Shown here in pieces: positions 57,601 to 63,224 of a DNA stretch of 64,000 nt. Position numbers and translations under genes: made by a program. The stretch comes from Hofstenia miamia. Its lineage: Eukaryota; Xenacoelomorpha; Acoela; Hofsteniidae. Location of the stretch: assembly GCA_900660155.1 (NCBI GenBank), contig CABFPE010000006.1:1466321-1530320 (forward strand). The letters run 5' to 3'. Within the stretch, counting starts at the first letter, position 1; each line of letters opens with the position of its first letter. A model generated the notes under the pieces. The model was not told the origin of the DNA. It searched no databases and saw only the letters and a program-made list of their open reading frames with translations.

Positions 57601-58603
57601 ATGTTTCAGCTAATCATGATGAAAAGCAATGTGCTTTCTTTTCACATATACTCAGGGTTGGCATGTTTTAAGCAAGACCTGTTTAAAACATGTTTAAACA
57701 CTGTTTAAAACAACTGTTGTTTGAAGTTTTTTTTGAATTTTTTTTTCAAATTTATATAGGAAGGTTTGCCAAATGATTTTTGGCTTTCGTGCATTCGTGC
57801 GTTTATAGCCGATTTTCTACCGAAAAATAGCAAAACTTGCGTTTTGTTTACGTTTATGAACCGAAAAATGAATGTTGATAAGTTTATCATAAGTCAATGT
57901 TTGCTTCTATTTGTTTTTAGCAAAAAAATATTGTTTTAAACGTTTAAAACATTTTTTTATAAAAAAACACTTTTTGTCAACCCTGCATATACGTATTTAG
58001 AATTCGACTAACGCGAATTAATAACCAGAAACTCAAGACATTAAAAAATTTTCAGAAACATTGGTTACATGTGTATTAACCTTGTAGTAATCACACTCAC
58101 CTAAATGGGCAGTAGTTTCCATCAACAACCACACATTATTATAGACTTCACAGTTTATCAAACTCTATGCGAAAATTTAGGCTTATCATGTCAAGAATGT
58201 GAGTTATATTCTTAAGAAGGTAGAAAAAAGCAAGTTCTCTTCCAAGTCATTGTTCGTGTTGTAAATGAATTATTTATAGCATTCTCACTACTTACATTAT
58301 AATATATTAACAGACTAATATTGTAATGCTTTGTAAGCAAGACCTTACTGTTTTAACTAGAACGGACTCGGACTGTCGAGCGTTTTGAGACACGATTCGC
58401 ACACGATTTACATACTTGAAATGAGTAGCAATTAATTTTGCCATTTCTACCTTTTATGCAACGTTTATTTTGTTTTTGTATTCATAAGTTTCATTTAGCA
58501 TGAGAGAGGAAATACAATGAGCGTTCACGCATACTTTGCGCCCGGCACACCTCCACAGGTAATGCCACAAAGACGTAACAAATGCTGCTGCGGACTCTTA
58601 TGA
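24538..58603 (+). CDS. FBXL20: FBXL20/FBXL2-like F-box and leucine-rich-repeat protein, 13 exons, 449 aa
   Basis: Substrate-receptor subunit of an SCF (SKP1-CUL1-F-box) ubiquitin ligase, by family. Exons: 24538-24627, 24673-24783, 24827-24901, 26559-26653, 26696-26860, 29550-29676, 30665-30739, 32658-32788, 37944-38004, 42626-42670, 42714-42770, 53140-53352, 58499-58603. All junctions are GT-AG, phases agree, and the sum is 1350 nt. Order: 30-residue Asn/Gly-rich start, F-box (about residues 40-82), about 12 cysteine-containing LRRs (about 95-415), and a C-terminal tail with VHAYFAPGTPP, conserved in FBXL2/FBXL20. It ends CCCGLL: CGLL is a CaaX box whose final Leu predicts geranylgeranylation and membrane attachment, as known for FBXL2. 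The usual F-box LPKE is LSRE here. Length is close to human FBXL20 (436). FBXL2 versus FBXL20 orthology cannot be separated by eye. Confidence 0.93.
24673..24783 (+). CDS. FBXL20: FBXL gene exon 2 (F-box, first half)
   Basis: Residues 31-67: NNLIDKKLSREILLRIFSYL then DVVTLCRCSQVSK. Acceptor TTTTTTAG, donor GTATCC. It aligns closely with the family's INKKLPKELLLRIFSFLDVV. Confidence 0.95.
24827..24901 (+). CDS. FBXL20: FBXL gene exon 3 (F-box, second half)
   Basis: Residues 68-92: AWYNLAVDGSNWKRIDLFSY ending TGIE. Acceptor ATTTTAG, donor GTATGT. Matches the invariant LALDGSNWQRIDLF. Confidence 0.95.
24902..26558. other. FBXL intron 3, nothing recognised
   Basis: 1.66 kb of AT-rich intron. 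Short open frames only; no transposon ends found. Confidence 0.6.
26559..26653 (+). CDS. FBXL20: FBXL gene exon 4 (first LRR)
   Basis: Starts HSVVDGISERAHNFLKELHL, then KGCQNVYDASLK, corresponding to VVENISKRCGGFLRKLSLRGC in the family. Acceptor GTATTTAG, donor GTAATA, ends in phase 2. Confidence 0.93.
26696..26860 (+). CDS. FBXL20: FBXL gene exon 5 (LRRs)
   Basis: MFAQRCPNIEDINLEDCRRI, TDETCFALAKYTRNLRILNL, KSCSEITNASLEAIG: two cysteine-containing LRRs. The 42-nt preceding intron is very short. Acceptor CTTTTAG, donor GTATAT. Confidence 0.95.
26861..29549. other. FBXL intron 5, nothing recognised
   Basis: 2.7 kb of AT-rich sequence without transposon ends or coding similarity that I can support. 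Confidence 0.55.
29550..29676 (+). CDS. FBXL20: FBXL gene exon 6 (LRR)
   Basis: KGCPQLQIIDISWCCDINIH, GIQNLTDGCPRLTHITCTGC, SN. ISWC is a strongly conserved family motif. Acceptor TGTTTTAG, donor GTAAGC, ends in phase 0. Confidence 0.95.
29677..30664. other. FBXL intron 6, nothing recognised
   Basis: Roughly 1 kb, T-rich. An 82-codon plus-strand open frame at 30013-30261 has no motif and is taken as chance. Confidence 0.55.
30665..30739 (+). CDS. FBXL20: FBXL gene exon 7 (LRR)
   Basis: IGDDSLNKIASKCPDLLVLN then VQHCN, matching IGAHCPELVTLNLQTC of the family. Acceptor TTATTTAG, donor GTAATT, 25 codons, phase 0 at both ends. Confidence 0.93.
30740..32657. other. FBXL intron 7 with a hAT-like relic
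   Basis: 1.9 kb intron. 31318-31999 is described separately; the rest is AT-rich without recognised content. Confidence 0.5.
31318..31999. mobile_element. Possible degenerate hAT-type non-autonomous element
   Basis: ACGGGCGTATCCAGTTTTT at the left and the inverted GGCGTACGTTGGATTTTTT at the right (about 31982-32000) are loosely matching inverted ends of the GGGGCGTACGCAGGATTT type that I associate with hAT elements. The interior GGGGCTTCGCCCCGC is a hairpin also hinted at in 48545-48770. No target duplication was identified. Confidence 0.35.
32658..32788 (+). CDS. FBXL20: FBXL gene exon 8 (LRRs)
   Basis: AITSAGVQNLASHCHKLRSI, CLSNCTQITDSALVSIAENC, EELS. Acceptor ATTTTAG, donor GTAATT, ends in phase 2. 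Confidence 0.95.
33317..33714. mobile_element. Possible hAT-type MITE, about 398 bp
   Basis: TAGAGATGCGGTGTATCGCG at the left and an inverted TAGAGATGAGCGCGGTACAG at the right are similar in their first 8 bases and their later GCGGTA. A matching 8-bp target duplication was not found, so confidence is limited. Confidence 0.4.
34591..35121. mobile_element. piggyBac-type MITE with TTAA ends
   Basis: TTAA at 34591-34594 followed by CCTTGGGGACCC, and the inverted CCTGGGGACCCC ending one base before TTAA at 35118-35121. TTAA duplication is the signature of piggyBac. Inside, GGGTCATATATGACCC (34724-34739) is a perfect palindrome near the left end, and GTGTCATATATGAC (about 35089-35102) is a near copy just inside the right end. 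The element is about 520 bp with no transposase. Confidence 0.65.
37944..38004 (+). CDS. FBXL20: FBXL gene exon 9 (short LRR exon)
   Basis: 61 nt: TLELAGCLQLTDSGFVPLCR, corresponding to LEVARCSQLTDVGFTTLAR. Acceptor TTGTTTAG, donor GTGTGT (no consensus AAGT, so weak). The phase 2 to 0 transition restores the frame between exons 8 and 10. Confidence 0.92.
39400..40800. repeat. Unclassified GC-richer block
   Basis: Compared with its surroundings the block has a higher GC content and little AT-run structure. It contains two overlapping open frames on opposite strands (40409-40606 minus, 40509-40745 plus) without motifs. It may be part of an unrecognised interspersed repeat. The later part recurs at 41042-41377 and 41686-42405, but only through assembly duplication. 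Confidence 0.35.
40320..42405. repeat. Duplicated contig ends, near-identical copies 40320-41040 and 41686-42405
   Basis: 41686 onward repeats 40320 onward with offset 1366 for about 720 bases. The copies differ by one T in a homopolymer (seven versus six T near 40987 and 42351) and by G/A in AAAAAG[A/G]GTTGAAG-type context near 41028. 41042-41377 is a third copy of 40044-40379. Single Ns at 41041, 41378 and 41685 separate the pieces. This is best explained as unmerged alleles. Confidence 0.9.
41379..41684. other. 306-bp contig of uncertain placement
   Basis: Unique sequence enclosed by Ns between two copies of the same contig region. Its true location is doubtful. No coding signal. Confidence 0.7.
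42626..42670 (+). CDS. FBXL20: FBXL gene exon 10 (45-nt micro-exon)
   Basis: NCNKLQKLDLDECTA, matching NCHELEKMDLEECVQ. Acceptor GTGTTTAG, donor GTATGT. Exactly 15 codons. Confidence 0.93.
42714..42770 (+). CDS. FBXL20: FBXL gene exon 11 (57 nt)
   Basis: ITDATLHNLAHNCHNLRIL, matching ITDSTLIQLSIHCPRLQVL. Acceptor TCGCTTAG, donor GTAAGT. The 43-nt intron before it is as short as introns 1, 2 and 4. Confidence 0.94.
44230..44308 (-). mobile_element. hAT-type terminal fragment
   Basis: The minus strand from 44308 begins CAGTGTTTTTCAAACCTACG, followed by GGTCTCGACCCG, a typical hAT/Charlie-like terminal sequence. No opposite end was located nearby. Confidence 0.5.
46263..47578 (-). mobile_element. 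Tc1/mariner-superfamily element with broken transposase
   Basis: Begins CAGTGTGTATCAGAAGTAAC after a TA (46261-46262). A diverged inverted end, AAGTTCGACGGTTAATTTTG, lies at 47549-47568, so the right boundary is approximate. The minus-strand transposase fills the interior. Confidence 0.75.
46440..47400 (-). pseudogene. Tc1/mariner transposase, nearly full length, several breaks
   Basis: Minus-strand order: N-terminal helix-turn-helix (FCIKKFYEEYGDSIRWHTVK, then NNFEETGSVAD and GRPPSVNIEENRLIV), the second HTH (NSLRNLSKELDIVFASVQRI), catalytic region DEAIFKMNGQINRHNCVYYC, DMWWQQTGAPPHYANNVGER (the QDGAPPH-type second catalytic Asp is Thr here), then RSPVERPPHGPDLSPIAFSV with the third acidic position, and an end with CLSRSGRFQQCMNADGGYFE. 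Stops and frame changes near 47255, 46985 and 46690 make it inactive. Confidence 0.78.
48545..48775. mobile_element. hAT-like fragment, right end visible
   Basis: Ends AAATCCTGCGTACGCCCCTG at about 48753-48772, the inverse of CAGGGGCGTACGCAGGATTT, a common hAT terminal form. GGGGCTTTGCTCC upstream resembles the hairpin in 31318-31999, suggesting one family. The left end was not identified. Confidence 0.4.
50180..50650 (+). mobile_element. LINE fragment, RT palm region
   Basis: Plus-strand translation NYADDILSITIVLNDRISIT then IKEWSNSNKLTLSAKKCKQL carries the YADD box and the usual downstream NKLxLSAKKC motif of CR1/jockey-type RTs. Further on ILSILDCASFSSDDS. Truncated at both ends with stops. 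Confidence 0.65.
51615..52153 (-). mobile_element. Internally deleted Tc1/mariner element, 539 bp
   Basis: CAGGGTGGCCCAGAAGTAA at 51615-51633 and its perfect inverted copy ending at 52153 are the terminal repeats, with TA at 52154-52155 and near the left end. On the minus strand the interior keeps only the transposase N-terminus: a likely ATG start (MSTRLKLEMKIDEVKYFYQT) with the HTH, then in another frame GIVSRFKSTVTVADQLRSG, the linker just before the second HTH. The catalytic domain is gone. It is a non-autonomous deletion derivative. Confidence 0.82.
53140..53352 (+). CDS. FBXL20: FBXL gene exon 12 (last LRRs)
   Basis: 71 codons: ILSHCELITDQGVKDLTTEL, LPHLEKLDMDNCPLITNAAV, ACQSLKSVALFDCHLITRSA, IRRLK. 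LSHCELITD and DNCPLIT are hallmark motifs of the FBXL2/FBXL20 family. Acceptor TGATTTAG, donor GTAATG. Confidence 0.96.
54441..55780 (-). mobile_element. Tc1/mariner element, full length with long terminal repeats, 1340 bp
   Basis: CAGGGTGTCCACTAAAAAAG and the following bases (54441 to about 54500) match the inverted right end (about 55725-55780) for roughly 55 bases with a few mismatches. TA flanks both sides (54439-54440 and 55781-55782). The interior minus-strand transposase is broken in several places: LKPYKLQCHQELLPRDKDRR, then SARSPDLSPLDFLVWDSVKE (third catalytic Asp region) and EFREAIASIDVNTLQNVI at the end (54758-54561). A recognised mariner-type order, inactive. Confidence 0.85.
55231..57493. 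repeat. 1131-bp perfect duplication across an N (assembly)
   Basis: 55231-56361 and 56363-57493 are identical by reading, with constant offset 1132, and meet at the N at 56362. The copy includes the right half of the mariner element and the ttgggt-rich repeat, which are therefore counted once. An overlap that was not collapsed is more likely than a real tandem duplication. Confidence 0.9.
55790..56262. mobile_element. MITE-like repeat rich in ggttggg/caaaccc, weak
   Basis: AAGGGCTGCAGCTGAGTCCG near 55790 and the inverted ATCACGGCTGAAAATGGGTT near 56238-56257 share a GGCTG-based end. The interior is enriched in gggttgg/caaccc units on both sides. It resembles a hAT-like non-autonomous repeat also hinted at in 6094-6580. 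No target duplication. A second copy at 56922-57394 is only the assembly duplicate. Confidence 0.35.
57653..57985. mobile_element. hAT-type MITE, 333 bp, with 8-bp target duplication
   Basis: Left end CAGGGTTGGCATGTTTTAAG and inverted right end CAGGGTTGACAAAAAGTG. Both sides carry gtttaaaac subterminal units. Flanks CATATACT (57645-57652) and CATATACG (57986-57993) agree in seven of eight bases, the hAT duplication length. No transposase. Confidence 0.8.
58499..58603 (+). CDS. FBXL20: FBXL gene exon 13 (C-terminus and prenylation box)
   Basis: HERGNTMSVHAYFAPGTPPQ, VMPQRRNKCCCGLL and TGA at 58601-58603. VHAYFAP matches the family's terminal IKVHAYFAPVTPPP. Acceptor TTCATTTAG. The last four residues CGLL form a CaaX box with Leu at the end, preferred by geranylgeranyltransferase I. 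This exon is GC-richer than most of the gene. Confidence 0.95.
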   Translation, partial: HERGNTMSVHAYFAPGTPPQVMPQRRNKCCCGLL

Positions 58604-59130
58604 TGAATGGTGCTTCCTTGATGATTTTCCAACATTAGCTCTTTTATGGCTTTCGTATTTTGTCTGTCTCGTTTTCAATTCCTTTCCTCAGGTTATCACA
58701 CACTTATTTCCCGTTTAGTTACAGTGTATATATGGTGTAAATTCTCGTGCTTCTATTTCATGTAGATATCTCTCTAATGGTGGTAATATTTTAATTGTTT
58801 GAATCCTTAATTCTAAAACAATCATGGTGCTATAATACAATATTTGTACGGAACGGTGTTCGTTGTAGATATAGTAAATATTCAACGTGTCATGACGTAT
58901 GTAATACGAATTTGTTATTATGTGTACTTCACTGCTTTTTACTGTGGGAGCTTCGATTTTTGTTTCTCGGCAGTGGAGAGATTTTTGAATGCAATATTTT
59001 TTAATAATAGAGTTGTTGAATTTGTTTTTTCGTTTGTGTACCCAGAAATTCAGATTAATATCCATTAGGTTGTCATTGATCCAATGAAGCCAATCTGAGC
59101 ACGTATTTTTTTACAATTTTATAAAATAAA
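58604..59130 (+). terminator. Presumed FBXL 3' UTR with AATAAA at 59125-59130
   Basis: The first canonical AATAAA after the stop is at 59125-59130, giving a 3' UTR of about 540 nt. Overlapping open frames on both strands (58715-59068) show no motifs. Confidence 0.45.
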
Positions 59131-59993
59131 TACAATCACAAAATCTTAGTAAATACGACACCACAAGATGAACATCGAATAAGGGACATTATTTACTTTT
59201 TTATATTTACCGTTTGGATAGTATTTGCTTGTCCATTAATTTTGAAGTGTAGCTGATATTGAAATTCAACGTACACTTCGAATCAACATAGCTATTAAAA
59301 TTTAACTAGTTAAATGCTCATTACGAATTACTATATTCACAAAGGCACAATGACAATTATAAATGATGGCACTTTGATAGTGTCACTAACGAATTTATGG
59401 TAATTTTTAGGGGATGAATGAGACTTATCAAATTTGATAGATGTAAAGCAGTGGTAAGAGAGGAAATTTAGAAGTGGTGTACTCATAGTATGTATTGTTT
59501 TCCTCAGCTAATATAATGTAATGAACTAGTGTCCTACTCAAGTGATGTGATTCTAGGCGTCAATGCTTTGTTATCCAATATTTGATCAAACGTGTTCAAA
59601 AACAGATTTTTAGAGCTTGAAGTGAATACCGTGTATTTAAAAGTTTTAATGTTTAGATTCTGGAAACTTAAATTTACGTAGTTTGCGATATCTGCGCTTG
59701 ATTAAATGTTTTGATGTATGGTTTACAATTTTACATTTGACCGGGATTTGTTTCAATATTATATATTGCTAATAGAAAAGCTATGAGTCATAATAAACTG
59801 GTTAAAATGGATTATAATAGTACATCTGGTTGAAACAGTTAAAAAATTTCTGGCGAATAGTTGAGTAATCTGTATTGAAATAAAACTGTACTGGTAAGCG
59901 TAAATCATCTCCACTGGATTTGAGAACAGAATTGAATCAATAAATGACAAAATATATTTAATATAATTAAAGACGCAACATAAAAAAGTCCAG
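59131..59993. other. No supported feature
   Basis: AT-rich sequence between the FBXL gene and the CpG-rich exon. If the exon is real, this is part of its upstream intron. Confidence 0.5.
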
Positions 59994-60194
59994 ATAGAAA
60001 TTATTCAAGTCGGATTAATTCGTAAAATTGTGTACCTCATCGACGAGAAGGGCGGCGCGGTGACAAAGAGGACGTATGATTGTTCTGAAGGAGGGTTCGA
60101 ACCGATTGAGCCGTGGGAATTAGCGGAAACCGAGGTGTTTCTCGGCGGGTGTGCCAAGTGCAGTGTTGGCATCGCGATGCAGCTCAAAAAGTGA
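59994..60194 (+). CDS. CpG-rich candidate last exon of an unknown plus-strand gene
   Basis: A frame open from a plausible acceptor (AAAAAGTCCAG, exon from 59994) to TGA at 60192-60194, 66 codons: IRKIVYLIDEKGGAVTKRTY, DCSEGGFEPIEPWELAETEV, FLGGCAKCSVGIAMQLKK. It has balanced charged residues and a CAKC pair. From 60031 to 60185 the DNA is rich in CpG (I count about 15), in strong contrast to the flanks, and composition is near 58 percent GC by eye. It looks protein-coding but I do not recognise the family. Upstream exons were not found. The minus-strand frame over the same bases is less protein-like. Confidence 0.55.
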   Translation: MEIIQVGLIRKIVYLIDEKGGAVTKRTYDCSEGGFEPIEPWELAETEVFLGGCAKCSVGIAMQLKK

Positions 60195-61039
60195 TTTTAA
60201 AGTAACAAAGAATTTTGCTACGAGAAAATTAATCCATATATTGATAGATTGTTATTGATAAACTTAGCACCTAAACAAAAATTTGTGAATGCCTTACTGT
60301 GAAAGATAATTTTGTTCACTTTAGCAATTTCGTTGTTGTTTCGAAGTTGACTGAAGAAAAGTTTCAATTTAATTCCATAACCATTTCTAGGGAAAAGTAG
60401 GTTTTAGTACAATGTTTTTCAAAATGATGAGGTCAAAATTCGTAGGCCATGATTAGCTCTTATTTCAAAATGTAAATAACTATTTAAATGTACAAGACGC
60501 TTAATACTTGGTGAATGGAAAATAGAGGTACCGAAAACGTTGTCTAGAATTGAGTGAAACATGAAAAATTGCTACCGGAGTTGATCAAGATCGGAAGGTT
60601 CTTTAAAAAGGTCGGTTTTTCAATGTGAACTTAATCACAGGCTAGTTTCTTACATCACTTCACGTGACATCACAACAGTTCACATGACATCCTTTCTAAA
60701 AATGTGGTGGTTGCTGTGGATTTATAACAGGAGAATTGTCTTGTTGATATGAATCTCCAGTCCACTCGATTTTTTTATTAGTAGTCTATTTTTGTTTACA
60801 GACGCGAGGGAATGGAAAATTCAAATTGAAATTCAAATTTGTTTTCAAAGTAAAATTATTACTTTACTTATATTTTCCTTATTTCGACATTCAAATCCAA
60901 TGAGGATGCCTTGCTCTTACCAGTACAGTCTTACTTCAATACATATAACTCAACTATTCGCTATTCAAAAACAGCTAAAACTTTCTCAACCAGGCGCATT
61001 TGTACTATCATAATCGATTTTAAAAAGTCATTGGTTATT
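60195..61039. other. No supported feature
   Basis: AT-rich. CACTTCACGTGACATCAC and CAGTTCACATGACATC near 60655-60690 form a short imperfect repeat only. Confidence 0.45.
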
Positions 61040-61707
61040 TCTTATAATTTTCCTAGTATTAGCAGTATATGGTATTGAGACTAATCCCGCTCCGATTTTA
61101 AATTTTGAATCATACATCAAAAATTGAATACCGGTTCAGATATTGTGAATTACGTACATTTAAATTTTCAGAATCTAAGTATTAAAAATTTCGAATATAG
61201 GGAATTCGTTTCAAATACTAAAAATGATTTAATTCTCGCAATTTCTGAAACTTGGCTAAAGATTGACGATCTAGATAGCACATGGTCTTTTAATGAACTT
61301 TTGCACTATTTAGAAAGGATAGAGTTTTGAACAATATGTTAGGAAAATCAAAAGGTGAATTTGTATTACTTTTAGTTCCAAAGTCATTCAATCCCAAAAT
61401 ACGCAACGATATTAAAAGTCCCAACACATCAAATTTTGAAAGTCTATGGGTTGAAATTACTAATCCAATTAAAAATTCTAGATTTCTAAAACAATTATTA
61501 AATGTATCATACTGTCCGCATAAGAAATTCGCCAATTTTTTTATTCTACAACTAGAAGAATTATCACTTTCTTGTTCTGAAAATAAAGATTTAGTACTTT
61601 TTGGAGATTGGAACCTTAATTATTTAAATGCTAATGATCAATGCAAAATGGATCTGTTCTTGAACACATTTAATCTTATATTGAACCTTTTCACGTTTTG
61701 TTGTTAA
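61040..61707 (+). mobile_element. LINE fragment, endonuclease domain (CR1/jockey type)
   Basis: Two overlapping plus-strand frames: 61124-61330 (NDLILAISETWLKIDDLDST, with the catalytic Glu of SETW) and 61327-61707 (GEFVLLLVPKSF, DLVLFGDWNLNYLNAND, the GDWN motif). A frame change lies between them. The downstream RT half of apparently the same LINE is at 62345-63115. Confidence 0.7.
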
Positions 61708-61709
61708 TT

Positions 61710-62346
61710 CTATAGTTTTTTTAATAATTTTTTTCTTTATTGTTTTTATTAATGATCGTATGATAGATTTTTTAAATTTTTTGACAGCATCCGTTAGATG
61801 GAATTGAAAATTGAGAGAAGTTTGGATAGATCCTTAGTTCCTTGCAAGATATAATAAAATCCAAGTCACAATATATTTTCTTCAGAAAGATATAACTTTT
61901 GAGATATTCCTTTATGCATTTGAATAATGTGTCGTTTTTTAGTAGCTTAATTAACCTTAATAAGAACATGCAGAGATATATTTCGACTTACAAAGGCATC
62001 GTCTGTTTAACAAATTATTCCCTCTAAATTTACTAGATTTTATAATAATAATTATAATTTTTTAAATTTTAAAAAGTGGCAAGTTTAATTTATAAATATA
62101 GTCTTCTTTTGTGTTCAAACTTGGTTTCAAGGATTTTATAAAAATACTCTCAATTTTTAAATTACTTGATCTTGATGTCTGATGTAATATGTTAGTTTCA
62201 AAATTTACTCCGCGCTTAATTAGATGATTAGATATATTAGAACTGGTCTTTTGTTCTTTAATTCTTCTTGGTAGTTGCCTACTAGAAAAACCAATATAAT
62301 CTTCACCACAGGTACATATTATTTGATAAATTATATTTGATTGCAA
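61710..62346 (-). mobile_element. Penelope-like fragment inserted in a LINE, GIY-YIG domain
   Basis: The minus-strand frame 62346-62062 reads NIIYQIICTCGEDYIGFSSR, LPRRIKEQKTSSNISNHLIK and IFIKSLKPSLNTKEDYIYKL: a GIY-YIG nuclease with the Tyr, Gly and Arg positions and the late Glu (KIES). The 3' side includes GATGCCTTTGTAAGTCGAAA (minus strand near 62000-61980), typical of Penelope-like 3' ends. It separates the endonuclease and RT parts of a plus-strand LINE. Confidence 0.7.
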
Positions 62347-63115
62347 TTGAATTCAATATGCCAATGATACTTGCATATTCAACGATAATGAATCGATGCA
62401 TTTAGCAATTGATTCTGTAGCACTCAATTGCAACAAATCTTCAAAGTATACATACGTTACTCATAAATGAAAGTAGAACAGAATTTAACGAGGGTTAGGT
62501 ATTAACTCTTAATCTCAATAATGTTAGGGTTCTTACTTCAGACAATTTCAAATATTTAGGAGTAACTTTTGACTTGAAACTAAATTTTGACTACACATTA
62601 ACGTAATAGTTCGAAAATTGGCTATAGGCATAAGAAGTATGAAATAGTAATGCAATTACCAGCCAGTTCATATATAACGAGTTACCTATGATATGCAAAT
62701 ATATTATTTACTGGTCTAAAAAATGCTTTTTTTATTGAAAACTTGATATCCAATTAAGATATTTCAAAAAAAAATTCTTACAGAAATAAGCTCATTATTT
62801 CTAAATGTAGGTCCTTTTCCCAAGACAGTTAAAATTTTTGACGTAGATGTTAATATTTTTTAGACTCATCAAGAAATTCCCACCCTATAATACTATTTCA
62901 ATACTTGATTTTATCATAAGCAGAATTCCAGATCAAAACACTTTACCTGCATTAAATATAGAAAAAAAGTTTTGAAGCAGTAATTAATTAATACCGCTAT
63001 TCAAACTTAGAACTAATTACCTGAAGAAATAAAAAACATTGAAAAGTTGCAAGCTTTTAGCAAATACGTTAAAATTTTCCTTAAGCAAAAGTATATCTCG
63101 GGTAAAGCATAGCTA
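62345..63115 (+). mobile_element. LINE fragment, RT C-terminal part with altered YADD box
   Basis: IQYANDTCIFNDNESMHLAI has Asn in place of the first catalytic Asp of YADD. Later VLTSDNFKYLGVTFDLKLNF, and near the end EEIKNIEKLQAFSKYVKIFL. Many stops. The first half of the RT is absent, so the LINE lost sequence as well as receiving the Penelope-like insertion. Confidence 0.65.
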
Positions 63116-63224
63116 AGACAACTTTTCTAAGGGCATTTCCATAGTCTATTTTGTCATGGACGGGACATTTGGACGCCTTAAAATTGATGATTATAGAAAT
63201 CAAGAGCAACAGCCAAAATCGAAT

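Larger units (their letters stand above)
53353..58498. other. FBXL intron 12, 5.1 kb, with mariner, hAT MITE and a duplicated contig
   Basis: 53353-54440 is AT-rich without features. Elements at 54441-55780, 55790-56262 and 57653-57985 and the duplication 55231-57493 are listed separately. 57986-58498 holds nothing supported. Confidence 0.6.

Noticed and set aside
24538-58603. A horizontally acquired or novel multi-gene system within the FBXL region
   Set aside because: Every supported coding exon there belongs to one conserved animal gene; the rest is intron and transposon DNA.
58715-59068. Overlapping plus and minus frames after the FBXL stop as a new gene
   Set aside because: They overlap each other on both strands, are rich in Tyr/Phe/Ile from AT-rich DNA, and lie in the expected 3' UTR.
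60005-60187. Minus-strand 60-codon frame over the CpG-rich block
   Set aside because: The plus-strand frame has a stop, an acceptor and a more natural protein composition; the minus frame is most likely its shadow.
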